Shown: positions 28,732 to 38,776, numbered from the stretch's first letter. The stretch: DNA of 56,095 nucleotides from an uncultured Candidatus Saccharibacteria bacterium (GCA_946638615.1 CAMPBO010000004.1:1-56095); one strand, 5' to 3'. Numbers and translations are program-made. Notes: generated by a model from the sequence alone, not told the origin.

Positions 28732-28819
28732 ATAAGCTAACTAACTGCGAGTCGGCTTGAAAAATAAGTTGAGAGCTTATCTATGTTCAAAAAATCGTCT
28801 TCCGTTGGGACGATTTTTT
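28732..28819 (+). ncRNA. Candidate sRNA or rpoB leader attenuator
   Basis: P1 promoter, closing stem ATAAGCT/AGCTTAT (28732-28738/28774-28780), and terminator AAAAAATCGTC...GACGATTTTTT (28789-28819). Confidence 0.5.
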
Positions 28820-28831
28820 GATGAAAAAGTA

Positions 28832-28860
28832 TTGTATTTTGACAACAAACATGATATCAT
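28832..28860 (+). promoter_or_regulatory. Promoter P2 for rpoBC
   Basis: TTGTAT-17 nt-TATCAT. Confidence 0.55.
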
Positions 28861-28866
28861 TCTTCA

Positions 28867-28980
28867 CAAGAAGTAGTGTGCCCTCTTTTTTGTAATCTTA
28901 TGGAAGTAGCGAATCTAGGGGTGAAAGTTGGGCAGTAATCTTCGGCGCTGAAAGATTAATAACACTAATAAAGAGGTAGA
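28867..28980 (+). promoter_or_regulatory. Structured rpoB 5' leader
   Basis: Hairpin TAATCTT...AAGATTA; TAGTGT (28874-28879) pairs with ACACTA (28962-28967); CCTCTTT (28882-28888) pairs with the SD AAAGAGG (28970-28976). Confidence 0.45.
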
Positions 28981-31900
28981 ATGACTACAAAACCAAGTTC
29001 TAGTGAAAGGGTTTTTTTCACTGAAGGCGACCAAGCTCTTCCTATCCCGGATCTAACGGCACATCAAAAGGATTCGTGGGAAGATTTTGTCAAAAATGGA
29101 CTGCGGGAAGTTTTTGCCGAGCTTAATCCAATCGACGATTATACTGGACAAAAATTATCGCTAAGATTCAAAGATTATTATTTTAAAGAGCCAAAAGAAT
29201 CCGAAAAGGATGCAAAATACAATTTGGCAACTTATGAGGCTCCACTTCATGTGTTAGTTGAGTTGGAAAACAAAACCACTGGCGAAAAGAAAGAGCAGGA
29301 CATCTATTTTGGTGATTATCCATGGATGACCGATCGTGCTACTTTTATCATTAATGGTACCGAGAGAGTGATTGTCTCTCAACTGATTCGCTCAGCTGGC
29401 GTGTTCTTCAATGCCGAAACTATCGGCTTAAAACGTTATTATGGCGCCAAAGTAATACCTGGCCGTGGTGCTTGGCTTGAATTTGAAACTGCCGCTAATG
29501 GTGCAATTTATGTCAAAATTGATCGAAGACGAAAAGTCCCAGTAACAACATTCTTACGAGCATTAGGAATGTCAAAATCAGAAATAAAAGAAAAATTCGA
29601 ACAAATCGATACTGGTGAGAAAAATTACATTGATGCAACATTTGAGAAAGATACGACGTCTAGTCAAGGTGAAGCACTTCTTGAGGTTTATCGACGGCTG
29701 CGTCCAGGAGATTTGGCAACAGTAGAAAACGCTAAATCGATGATCGAGCGAACGTTCTTTGATCCAAAACGCTATGATTATTCAAATGTCGGACGTTTTA
29801 AAATAAATAGTCGTCTCCATTTTGATACACCAAACGATCCAGCTCATCGAACTTTACAAATGGATGATGTCATCGCAATTGTTTCTGAAATTATTAGGCT
29901 TAACAACACACAAGAAGCTCCAGACGATATTGATTCTTTGTCTAATCGTCGAGTTAAATTAGTGGGCGAATTAGTTCAAAGACAATTCCGTTTAGGTATG
30001 TTAAGACTTCAACGCAATATTCTTGATCGTATGTCAATGGCTAATCTCGAAGAAGTCACTCCGTCTCAACTTCTTAACTCGCGCCCAGTGGTAGCAGCTG
30101 TAAAAGAATTTTTCGCTACTTCACAGCTTTCGCAGTTAATGGATGAAGTAAACCCATTTTCGGAGCTTGCACATAAAAGGCGTTTGTCTTCGATGGGTCC
30201 AGGTGGTCTTACTCGTGAACGAGCTGGGTTTGATGTTCGTGATGCTCACCCAACTCATTATGGACGTATTTGTACGGTAGAAACCCCAGAAGGTGGTAAC
30301 GTGGGTCTTGTACTTAATTTTGCGACATATGCACGCATAAACGAATATGGCTTCATCGAAGCTCCTTATCGGGTAGTTAAAAATGGTAAAGTTACTGACG
30401 AGGTCGTCTATATGGACGCCGATACAGAAAATGATAAAGTTATCGCCGATGCTTCCGTAAAACTTGATAAAGACGGTAAATTTGTTGAAGATTGGGTTTC
30501 AGCACGTGTTCATGGTACTCCAGCTCAGGTGGAAGTTAAGAAAGTCACACATATTGATGCGGCACATAAAGAAATTTTGGGCGTTTCGGCAAGTTTAATT
30601 CCATTTGTAGAAAAAAACCGTGTTGACCGTTCGCTCATGGCCTGTGCAATGCAGAAACAAGCAGTGCCACTGCTCCATCAGGATAATCCTATAGTTGGTA
30701 CTGGAATTGAACGTGAAGTCGCTAAAAATACTTCACAATTAATTACCGCTTCCCACAATGGAACAGTTAAAAAAGCCGATGGCGAATCAGTCATAGTTAC
30801 TTACGATAAAGGTGGCGATGTCGAATACAAGTTGCAACACTTTGAAAAGACCAATGATGATCGTTGCTATAACCAAAGATGTATCGTAGTACGTGGTCAA
30901 AAAGTAAAGAAAGGCGACACCTTGATTGAAGGCGCTTCCATTAATGATGGCGAACTTGCTCTCGGTAGAGATTTATTAGTTGCATTTATGCCTTGGCGTG
31001 GCTATAACATGGACGATGCGATTGTAATTTCAAATCGTCTAGTAGAGGATGATACTTTAACTTCGATTAACATTAAAGATTTTGACGTGGAAGTCCGCGA
31101 GACCAAACTTGGACCCGAACAAGTAACCCGAGATATTCCTAATGTTTCAGAACATTCGCTTCGCCATCTTGGTGAAGACGGTATAGTTACCGTTGGCGCA
31201 GAAGTCAAAAACGGTGATATTTTAGTAGGTAAAATTACTCCTAAAGGTGAGCAAGAGCTTAGCTCAGAAGAAAGATTGCTTCGCGCAATTTTTGGCGAAA
31301 AAGCGAAGGACGTTCGTGATACTTCTGTGAGAATGAATGGTTCATCTACTGGTAAAGTAGTCGATGTGCGTGTTTACACTCGTGAGCAAGGTCACGAATT
31401 AAAAGCTGGCGTACTCATGCAGATTAAAATTTTCGTTGCAGAAATGCGAAAAATCGGCGTAGGCGATAAGCTCGCAGGGCGACATGGTAACAAGGGTGTT
31501 GTTTCTCGTGTGCTTCCAGTCGAGGATATGCCATTTATGGCTGATGGAACCCCAATTGATGTAGTTCTGTCACCGATGGGCGTACCTTCTCGTATGAATT
31601 TAGGACAACTTTTTGAAACACATCTTGGCATGGCAGCTCGTGCTCTTGGTTACAAAGTTGCAACTCCTTCATTTAATGGTGTCCCTGATGATATAATTTC
31701 AGATGAACTTGAAAAAGCTGGGTTTGCTCGTGATGGTCGTGTACAACTTTATGACGGTTTGACTGGGGAGCCATTTAATGAAAGAACTTCTGTTGGCGTG
31801 ATGCATATGCTTAAACTTCACCATATGGTCGAAGATAAAATTCATGCTCGTTCAACGGGGCCTTACACAATGGTTACTCAACAACCTCTTGGTGGTAAAG

Positions 31901-32358
31901 CTCAAAACGGTGGTCAGCGTTTCGGGGAAATGGAAGTCTGGGCACTCGAGGCTTATGGTGCGGCAACAACTTTGCAAGAAATGCTCACTATTAAGTCCGA
32001 TGATGTTTATGGACGCGCCAAGGCCTACGAGGCAATTATTAAACACGAGCCAATCGAAGGTCCGAAATTGCCAGAAGGTTTCAATGTTCTTGTTAAGGAA
32101 CTTCAAGGTCTTGGTCTTAAGGTTGATCTTTTGGACCATGGTGAGGCCACTGATGCTGGCGATGTAATTGAAAAAACATCTCGTGAAATTGAAAAAACCA
32201 AAGATGATCAATCCATCTATGATCAACATAAAAAAGATACCGAGCCACAGATTCTCGATCTTGATGATTCTGAGGCTGAAGCTATGATGGCGGAAGAAGG
32301 TATCGAAATAACGGAGGGCGATGATGATGGTACAATCGACCTCGGAGAGGAATTCTAA
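28981..32358 (+). CDS. rpoB: RNA polymerase beta subunit
   Basis: 1125 aa with RpoB motifs, e.g. GERVIVSQLIRSAGVFF, MGPGGLTRERAGFDVRDAHPTHYGRICTVETPEGGNVGLV, GDKLAGRHGNKGVVSRVLPVEDMPF. Confidence 0.97.
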   Translation: MTTKPSSSERVFFTEGDQALPIPDLTAHQKDSWEDFVKNGLREVFAELNPIDDYTGQKLSLRFKDYYFKEPKESEKDAKYNLATYEAPLHVLVELENKTTGEKKEQDIYFGDYPWMTDRATFIINGTERVIVSQLIRSAGVFFNAETIGLKRYYGAKVIPGRGAWLEFETAANGAIYVKIDRRRKVPVTTFLRALGMSKSEIKEKFEQIDTGEKNYIDATFEKDTTSSQGEALLEVYRRLRPGDLATVENAKSMIERTFFDPKRYDYSNVGRFKINSRLHFDTPNDPAHRTLQMDDVIAIVSEIIRLNNTQEAPDDIDSLSNRRVKLVGELVQRQFRLGMLRLQRNILDRMSMANLEEVTPSQLLNSRPVVAAVKEFFATSQLSQLMDEVNPFSELAHKRRLSSMGPGGLTRERAGFDVRDAHPTHYGRICTVETPEGGNVGLVLNFATYARINEYGFIEAPYRVVKNGKVTDEVVYMDADTENDKVIADASVKLDKDGKFVEDWVSARVHGTPAQVEVKKVTHIDAAHKEILGVSASLIPFVEKNRVDRSLMACAMQKQAVPLLHQDNPIVGTGIEREVAKNTSQLITASHNGTVKKADGESVIVTYDKGGDVEYKLQHFEKTNDDRCYNQRCIVVRGQKVKKGDTLIEGASINDGELALGRDLLVAFMPWRGYNMDDAIVISNRLVEDDTLTSINIKDFDVEVRETKLGPEQVTRDIPNVSEHSLRHLGEDGIVTVGAEVKNGDILVGKITPKGEQELSSEERLLRAIFGEKAKDVRDTSVRMNGSSTGKVVDVRVYTREQGHELKAGVLMQIKIFVAEMRKIGVGDKLAGRHGNKGVVSRVLPVEDMPFMADGTPIDVVLSPMGVPSRMNLGQLFETHLGMAARALGYKVATPSFNGVPDDIISDELEKAGFARDGRVQLYDGLTGEPFNERTSVGVMHMLKLHHMVEDKIHARSTGPYTMVTQQPLGGKAQNGGQRFGEMEVWALEAYGAATTLQEMLTIKSDDVYGRAKAYEAIIKHEPIEGPKLPEGFNVLVKELQGLGLKVDLLDHGEATDAGDVIEKTSREIEKTKDDQSIYDQHKKDTEPQILDLDDSEAEAMMAEEGIEITEGDDDGTIDLGEEF

Positions 32359-32359
32359 G

Positions 32360-35300
32360 ATGGCGTGGATGGACAATTTCATTAGTGCTTCGGACTTCGA
32401 TTCAATTAGGCTAACGGTAGCAAGCCGGGATGACATTTTGAATTGGAGTTACGGTGAAGTCACAAAACCAGAAACAATCAATTATCGCACTCAAAAACCA
32501 GAACGAGATGGTTTGTTCTGCGAAAGGATTTTTGGTCCAACTAAGGATATAAACCCACACGATTCAAAGCTAAAAGGTGTAAGAAGCCGTGAGGCTGCGG
32601 TTGATAAGGAAGGTAACCTTGTTACTAAATCAATTACAAGGCGTGAACGTATGGGTCATATTGCTTTAGCTGCTCCAGTTGCTCACATTTGGTTTATGCG
32701 CGGAATTCCTTCAGCTTTGAGTCTACTTCTTGATGTTACCGTCAAAAACATTGAGAAAGTAGTCTATTTTGCAACATATCTCATTGTTGACGCTAAAACT
32801 GAAGAGATAAATAAGACTCTAGAGTCCTTAGAAGGGCAAGTTTCTGCCGCAAGGGATGCTATCAAAATTAGATACGAGAAAGACGCAAAAGTAGAAGGTG
32901 CTAATGTAAAAGCTTTAGCTGAAGCTCAGACCAAAGAACTCGAAGAGCTAGAGTCGGATTATCTTATGCGTAAGTCTGTTCTGGAATCATTTAAGAAAGG
33001 TGGCGTCATTTCAGAAGTTGATTACCGAAATCTCCCTGAAGAATACGAAGATTTAATTACTGTAGAAATGGGTGCTGCAGCAATTAAAAAGATGCTTGAT
33101 GAAATAGATTTAGATAAATTAATTAGTGATTTGCATAAAGAAGCTGAAGAAGCTAAAGGGCAAAAAGAGAAGAAAATTCAAAAACGTTTGAAAACTCTCG
33201 AAGGCATGCAGGCCGCTGGAATTAAACCAGAAGACTTAGTTTTGACTGTTATCCCAGTAATTCCACCAGATCTTCGACCAATGATTGCGTTGCCTGGTGG
33301 TCGATTCGCGACTTCAGACTTAAACGATTTATATCGTCGAGTAATTAATCGTAATAATCGCTTAAAGAAACTCATTGATTTAAATGCCCCTGAAGTAATT
33401 TGCCGAAATGAAATGAGAATGCTCCAGGAAGCTGTCGATGCGCTAATCGATAATTCCGCAGCACATGGTTCTAGGGGTGCTAATTCTACAAATGGCAGAC
33501 GTAAATTAAAATCGCTTTCCGATTTATTGAAGGGCAAGCAGGGGCGATTCCGCCAAAACTTACTTGGTAAACGCGTGGACTATTCGGGACGTTCAGTAAT
33601 TGTTGTAGGCCCAGAACTAAAATTAAATGAATGTGGTTTGCCAAAACAAATGGCTCTTGAACTTTTCAAACCATTCGTTATTTCGTGGCTTATCGGCAAC
33701 GAATACGCCAACAATATTAGAGCCGCCTCACGATTGATAGAGGCTAAAGAAACGGTAGTTTGGGATGCATTGGATGAAGTTATCAAGGGCAAGTATGTGC
33801 TCCTTAACCGTGCACCTTCACTCCATCGCTTATCAGTACAAGCATTCCAACCAAGATTAATTGAAGGTAAAGCAATTAAGCTTCACCCTCTTGTCGCGTC
33901 TGGTTTTAATGCTGACTATGATGGTGATCAAATGGCTGTTCACCTTCCATTGTCAGATGCAGCACAGGCAGAGGCAAGAGAATTAATGTCAGCTTCAAAA
34001 AACTTATTAAAACCTGCAGATGGTTCTCCGGTATTGGCTATTTATCAAGATGTTGTGCTCGGTGCATACTATTTAACATATGACAAGCCTGGTACTGATC
34101 AGGGTAACCCGAAAGCTTTCTCATCAGTTTACGAAGCTGAAATGGCTTATGATCAAGGTATTATTGCCCTACAAACCCCTATTCGTGTGTTTGCAAAAAA
34201 AGAAATTCGTAATACTACTCTTGGGCGAGTGATTTTTAATGAAATTCTTCCTAAAGAATATCCGTATGATAACTCTGTCCAAACCAAAAAACATTTGTCT
34301 AAAGTGATGGCGGATATTTTCGATCTTTATGGTGCAGATGTCATGGTTAAAACTGCAGATGCCTTAAAAGATCTAGCCTTTGAATATGAAACTATCGCTT
34401 CAATTTCAACCGCAAAAGACGATTATCCAACTTACAACGAAATTGATGATTTTATTGCTGAGGGTGATGCTAAAACAGCATTGATTCAACAACAATTTGA
34501 CGATGGTCTAGTGACTGAAGAAGAACGTTATAAATTAACGATTGCTAACTGGCGAGATATTGATAAAAAAATATCGGATTTTCTTTCAAGCAAACTTTCT
34601 GAAATGGATACCGATATTGCCGTAATGGTAAACTCGGGCGCTCGTGGTAATATTTCAAATATTAAACTAGCTTCGGCCGAAATTGGTATTATGGTGGACA
34701 TCAATAATAATGAAATTGAGTTGCCAGTTAAATCTTCATACAAAAAAGGCCTTAACACCTTGGAATCGTTTATTGCAACACGAGGCGCTCGTCAGGGTCA
34801 AGTTTCAACTGCTCTACGTACGGCTGATTCTGGATATTTGACTCGTCGTCTAGTCGACGTGTCTCAAGACGTCTTTACAACAGATGAAGATGCGGTAGAC
34901 CCTGGGTTTACAGTATATCGTAACGAAACCGAGCTTTCGGGTATCGGTTTTGCGGCTCGGCTTTCTGGCCGCTATACCGCTGAAGCTGTTCCTGGCTATC
35001 TTGAAGCTGATGAGCTTATCACTAAAGAAATGGCTGAGCAATTAGAATCTGATGAAAAAATCAATTCTGTAAAAATTCAATCCGTTTTGTCAACGACTGC
35101 TGTCAATGGTATCCCACGTAAAGCTTATGGCGTAGATATGTCAACTCGTGAGCTCGTAGCCGCGAACGAACCAGTCGGTGTAATTGCGGCACAATCGCTT
35201 GGCGAACCAGGTACGCAGCTGACGCTTGATACAAAACATGGTTCTGGTGTGGCGGGTTCTGGTGCAATTGCTAGAGGTCTTCCTCGTGTAGAAGAGCTTC

Positions 35301-36193
35301 TTGAAGCACGTACCCCTAAAGGTCAAGCTTATGTTTCGCCAGTTGATGGTTCAGTCGAGATTTGGGAAGATAACAACCATTATATTATTCAAATTACACC
35401 ACAAGCTGGTGCAATCGAACGATTTAGCTTAGATGATCGCAAACCTGCAGTGAAGGATGGTGAGAGCGTAAAATCTGGTTCGGTCCTTGTAAAAAAGAGC
35501 GGTGATAAAGCCGCAATTAAAGCTCCGCATGATGGAATTGTTCAACTTGTAAAAGATGCTATCATCCTAGTCGCATCGGCAACAGCTCCTGTTAGAATCG
35601 AAATCCCTGGTGATGCCGAACTGGTCGTAAAAAATAATGATATAGTTACGGCTGGAGACAGATTGACAACTGGTTCTCTAAACTTGCAAGATCTTTTGAA
35701 ATACAAGGGCATTGAAGCAACAGAGCGTTACATCATGAATGATGTTTTAAATGTTTATGCGGCACAAGGTCATGAAATTTCTCCAAAACATCTTGAGATT
35801 TTGGTACGCCAAATGTTCTCTAGAGTTCAGATTAACGAACCTGGCGATTCAGAGTTTGTTTCTGGAGATATCGTTTCAAAAGCCGCTGTGACAATTGCAA
35901 ATAAAGAGCTTGAAGCTGCTGGGAAAAACCCTGCTACGTTCACCAATCTGCTACTTGGTATTACGAAGGTGTCGATTTTCTCCGATTCATTTCTTTCGGC
36001 GGCATCTTTCCAGGATACCACACGAGTACTTATCAATGCAGCCATTAATGGTCGAGTGGATAGATTACGCGGTCTAAAGGAGAATGTGATTATTGGTCGT
36101 AAAATACCAGTAGGAACAGGAGTCGCTCCATTGGAAGATTTTGAGATGTCTGATTCAAAAATACCAACAGAAGAAGATCTCGAAAACCTGTAA
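32360..36193 (+). CDS. rpoC: RNA polymerase beta' subunit lacking both conserved Cys zinc clusters
   Basis: SYGEVTKPETINYRTQKPERDGLFCERIFGP, NADYDGDQMAVHLPLS (catalytic NADFDGD-type), EPVGVIAAQSLGEPGTQLTLDTKH. Start 32360 preferred (SD ggagagg) over 32321. Confidence 0.96.
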   Translation: MAWMDNFISASDFDSIRLTVASRDDILNWSYGEVTKPETINYRTQKPERDGLFCERIFGPTKDINPHDSKLKGVRSREAAVDKEGNLVTKSITRRERMGHIALAAPVAHIWFMRGIPSALSLLLDVTVKNIEKVVYFATYLIVDAKTEEINKTLESLEGQVSAARDAIKIRYEKDAKVEGANVKALAEAQTKELEELESDYLMRKSVLESFKKGGVISEVDYRNLPEEYEDLITVEMGAAAIKKMLDEIDLDKLISDLHKEAEEAKGQKEKKIQKRLKTLEGMQAAGIKPEDLVLTVIPVIPPDLRPMIALPGGRFATSDLNDLYRRVINRNNRLKKLIDLNAPEVICRNEMRMLQEAVDALIDNSAAHGSRGANSTNGRRKLKSLSDLLKGKQGRFRQNLLGKRVDYSGRSVIVVGPELKLNECGLPKQMALELFKPFVISWLIGNEYANNIRAASRLIEAKETVVWDALDEVIKGKYVLLNRAPSLHRLSVQAFQPRLIEGKAIKLHPLVASGFNADYDGDQMAVHLPLSDAAQAEARELMSASKNLLKPADGSPVLAIYQDVVLGAYYLTYDKPGTDQGNPKAFSSVYEAEMAYDQGIIALQTPIRVFAKKEIRNTTLGRVIFNEILPKEYPYDNSVQTKKHLSKVMADIFDLYGADVMVKTADALKDLAFEYETIASISTAKDDYPTYNEIDDFIAEGDAKTALIQQQFDDGLVTEEERYKLTIANWRDIDKKISDFLSSKLSEMDTDIAVMVNSGARGNISNIKLASAEIGIMVDINNNEIELPVKSSYKKGLNTLESFIATRGARQGQVSTALRTADSGYLTRRLVDVSQDVFTTDEDAVDPGFTVYRNETELSGIGFAARLSGRYTAEAVPGYLEADELITKEMAEQLESDEKINSVKIQSVLSTTAVNGIPRKAYGVDMSTRELVAANEPVGVIAAQSLGEPGTQLTLDTKHGSGVAGSGAIARGLPRVEELLEARTPKGQAYVSPVDGSVEIWEDNNHYIIQITPQAGAIERFSLDDRKPAVKDGESVKSGSVLVKKSGDKAAIKAPHDGIVQLVKDAIILVASATAPVRIEIPGDAELVVKNNDIVTAGDRLTTGSLNLQDLLKYKGIEATERYIMNDVLNVYAAQGHEISPKHLEILVRQMFSRVQINEPGDSEFVSGDIVSKAAVTIANKELEAAGKNPATFTNLLLGITKVSIFSDSFLSAASFQDTTRVLINAAINGRVDRLRGLKENVIIGRKIPVGTGVAPLEDFEMSDSKIPTEEDLENL

Positions 36194-36220
36194 AAGAAAG
36201 GGCTTAAAGCCCTTTCTTTT
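36192..36220 (+). terminator. Intrinsic terminator after rpoC
   Basis: AAAAGAAAGGGCT-TAA-AGCCCTTTCTTTT. Confidence 0.88.
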
Positions 36221-36264
36221 TAATGATAAGTGTGATATATTGTATGTAGTTATTGTGAGGTTTT

Positions 36265-37698
36265 ATGCATTTTAAGACGATTTTCAAATCCCTAAAAAAT
36301 AAAGACATGCTAAGGCGTGTACTGGTGATTTTTGGCATTATTATAGCCTATCGTTTTTTAGCACAAATTCCCGTACCGATGGGCGATGCTGGAACGTTTA
36401 AAGAAGCTGTCTCTAATTTATTGGAAAAATCTGATTTCTCAAATTTTCTTAATTTGATTTCTGGGGGAGGATTAGCTTCGTTTAGTATTATTTTAGTCGG
36501 TCTTTCACCATATATTACTGGTTCTATTATTATCCAACTTTTGACCAAAGCTATACCTTCGCTCGAAGAATTATCAAATGATGGTGAGACTGGTCGTCGC
36601 AAAATTAACCAATGGACTAGAATTTTAACAATCCCACTTGCCATCGTGCAATCTGTTGCTTATATTTTTATTCTTTATCAATCTACTATATCAGCTAATA
36701 TTGCTACTGATTTTACACCTACGGTTGGCGATTGGGCTCTTTCGATTACCGCAATGACGGCAGGGTCATTAATCTTAATGTGGATGGGTGAACTAATTAC
36801 TGAGCAAGGAATAGGGAATGGTATTTCGACTTTGATTTTTGCATCTATTATCTCTCAGCTACCAGCTACAATGGCCTCGCTTGGTTCTGCACTTTCTGAC
36901 ACCAGTCAGGGTTCACTAAGCTTATTCGGATGGCTTAATCTTTCTGTAAATCCTACAGTCTTTTGGATTATATTAGGTTTTGCCATTGCGATGCTCGTCG
37001 TAATTTATTTCTTGGTTAAAATAAATGAAGCACAACGTATTATCACTATTAATTACGCTAAACGAGTGCATGGTAATTCTTCTTACGGTGGGATTAAATC
37101 TATTTTGCCTATTAAGTTGATTGCTGCTGGTGTAATTCCAGTGATTTTCGCAACAGCCTTCTTATCTTTGCCGGCTTTAATTGGCCAAGTAATTACAACT
37201 ATGAATCCTGAAAACGAATTTGGAACAACCTTAGTGACAATTTTTTCGGCGCCATCAGCTAATAATTTTGCTTCTATATACCCAGATGGGATTACGGGGC
37301 AATGGTTTATTTATCCAGCACTTTATTTTATCTTGGTATTCATGTTCACATACTTTTATACGTCAATTATTTTCAATACCAAGGAGATTGCTGACAACTT
37401 ACAAAAACAAGGCGGTTTTATAGAAGGAGTAAGGCCAGGTATTGCAACATCTAAATACTTAAGTAAAGTTGTAAATCGCTTAGATTTATTTGGGGCTTTG
37501 GCTTTGGGGATTATCGCCATGTTGCCATTTATTACTGATTACATTTTTATCGTTGTAACTGGCGCCCCAATTGGTCTTTCTATTTCAGGTACAGGTCTTC
37601 TTATCGTGGTTACAGTAGCATTAGAGAATCTTAGGTCGGTGGATTCTAGAGCTCTTATGATAACTTATGATGATTTTGGCAATGAGCTTAAAAATTAA
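36265..37698 (+). CDS. secY: Preprotein translocase subunit SecY
   Basis: RVLVIFGIIIAYRFLAQIPVPMGD, GLSPYITGSIIIQLLT, GIGNGISTLIFASI, multi-TM. Confidence 0.95.
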   Translation: MHFKTIFKSLKNKDMLRRVLVIFGIIIAYRFLAQIPVPMGDAGTFKEAVSNLLEKSDFSNFLNLISGGGLASFSIILVGLSPYITGSIIIQLLTKAIPSLEELSNDGETGRRKINQWTRILTIPLAIVQSVAYIFILYQSTISANIATDFTPTVGDWALSITAMTAGSLILMWMGELITEQGIGNGISTLIFASIISQLPATMASLGSALSDTSQGSLSLFGWLNLSVNPTVFWIILGFAIAMLVVIYFLVKINEAQRIITINYAKRVHGNSSYGGIKSILPIKLIAAGVIPVIFATAFLSLPALIGQVITTMNPENEFGTTLVTIFSAPSANNFASIYPDGITGQWFIYPALYFILVFMFTYFYTSIIFNTKEIADNLQKQGGFIEGVRPGIATSKYLSKVVNRLDLFGALALGIIAMLPFITDYIFIVVTGAPIGLSISGTGLLIVVTVALENLRSVDSRALMITYDDFGNELKN

Positions 37699-38368
37699 AA
37701 GTTGGCGAAGCATTACTAAATGGTGTATTTGGGGAATACTGGGAATCACGTTGTTGATTTTTCTTATTCGTGTATTAGTATTTGAGCATAACTACTATTC
37801 TGAAAAAGAAGGTAGCGAAAGAGCCGTTGCAATAGAAACAGAAAATATTCAAGAAGAACTTATCGAAGTTAAACCAGCGACGAAGGAAATAGAAGAATAC
37901 ACTGTCGCCCTTGATTACCCACGTTATCTTTCTATTCCCAAGCTTAACGTGGAAAAAGCACGCGTTTTACCGATGGGTGTTAATTCACGCGGTGAATTAG
38001 CCACTCCAAATAATATTTTTGATGTTGGTTGGTATGAGGCTTCAGGCAAACCTGGTCAAGGTGGAACGATGATTATTGATGGGCACAATGGTGGTCCACA
38101 TGTATTTGGAGTATTTAAAAATCTCCCTGACTTAATGGCTGGAGACATTATAGAAGTTGAACGTGGTGATGGTATAGTTTTCCATTATAGCGTAGTTGAA
38201 AACAATGCGGTTTCGCTTTCTGATTCGGATGGCTATATGAAAATTGCTGCTAAATCTCCGATTGCTAAAAAAGAATCGATAACCTTAATCTCTTGTACTG
38301 GCGAGTGGTCACAACAGCAAAAAACCTATCTTTCTCGACAATTTACGAGAGCAATTCTTGTTGACTAA
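37682..38368 (+). CDS. Sortase (class unassigned; class E/F-like)
   Basis: N-term TM, YPRYLSIPKLNVEKARV, GGTMIIDGHNGGPHVFGVFKNL (His), ITLISCTGEW (Cys), YLSRQFTRAI (Arg). ATG 37682 overlaps the secY end by 17 bp. Confidence 0.87.
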   Translation: MSLKIKSWRSITKWCIWGILGITLLIFLIRVLVFEHNYYSEKEGSERAVAIETENIQEELIEVKPATKEIEEYTVALDYPRYLSIPKLNVEKARVLPMGVNSRGELATPNNIFDVGWYEASGKPGQGGTMIIDGHNGGPHVFGVFKNLPDLMAGDIIEVERGDGIVFHYSVVENNAVSLSDSDGYMKIAAKSPIAKKESITLISCTGEWSQQQKTYLSRQFTRAILVD

Positions 38369-38402
38369 TCTTTTTTTGTGTGCTATACTGGATTTGTAAT
38401 TT

Positions 38403-38627
38403 ATGGCTAGTCAAAAGGAAGTGATTAAGCTCACTGGTAGCGTTGTTGAAGCGTTGCCGAATACCCAGTTTCGGGTTGAACTCGAGAATGGTCATATTAT
38501 TGTTGCCCACATGAGTGGGAAGATGCGAAAAAACTATATTCGTCTCGTCCCGGGCGACAGAGTTGAAGTTGAGTTAACCCCATACGATCTTACAAAGGGT
38601 AGAATCAGCTTTCGGCTCAAAGATTAA
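38403..38627 (+). CDS. infA: Translation initiation factor IF-1
   Basis: [64 protein letters not shown]. Confidence 0.96.
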   Translation: MASQKEVIKLTGSVVEALPNTQFRVELENGHIIVAHMSGKMRKNYIRLVPGDRVEVELTPYDLTKGRISFRLKD

Positions 38628-38656
38628 TAATTAACAGGAAAGGATAATTTTAACAC

Positions 38657-38773
38657 ATGAAAGTACGTGCTAGTGTTAAGAAAATCTCGCCTGATGATAT
38701 CATCGTACGCCGAAAAGGTGTGCTACGTGTCATCAATAAGAAAAAACCTAAGAATAAGCAAAGGCAGGGTTAA
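38657..38773 (+). CDS. rpmJ: Ribosomal protein L36 (Cys-free form); missed by ORF track
   Basis: [39 protein letters not shown]36 MKVRASVKK...KHKQRQG frame with zinc ligands replaced. Between infA and rpsM as expected. Confidence 0.93.
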   Translation: MKVRASVKKISPDDIIVRRKGVLRVINKKKPKNKQRQG

Positions 38774-38776
38774 AAC

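Noticed and set aside
32321-32359. N-terminal extension of rpoC as given in the ORF track
   Set aside because: Overlaps the rpoB 3' end; ATG 32360 has a good SD (ggagagg) and matches the expected RpoC N-terminus.
31852-32436. 194-aa minus-strand ORF across the rpoB/rpoC junction
   Set aside because: Antisense to two clearly identified essential genes; no supporting signals.
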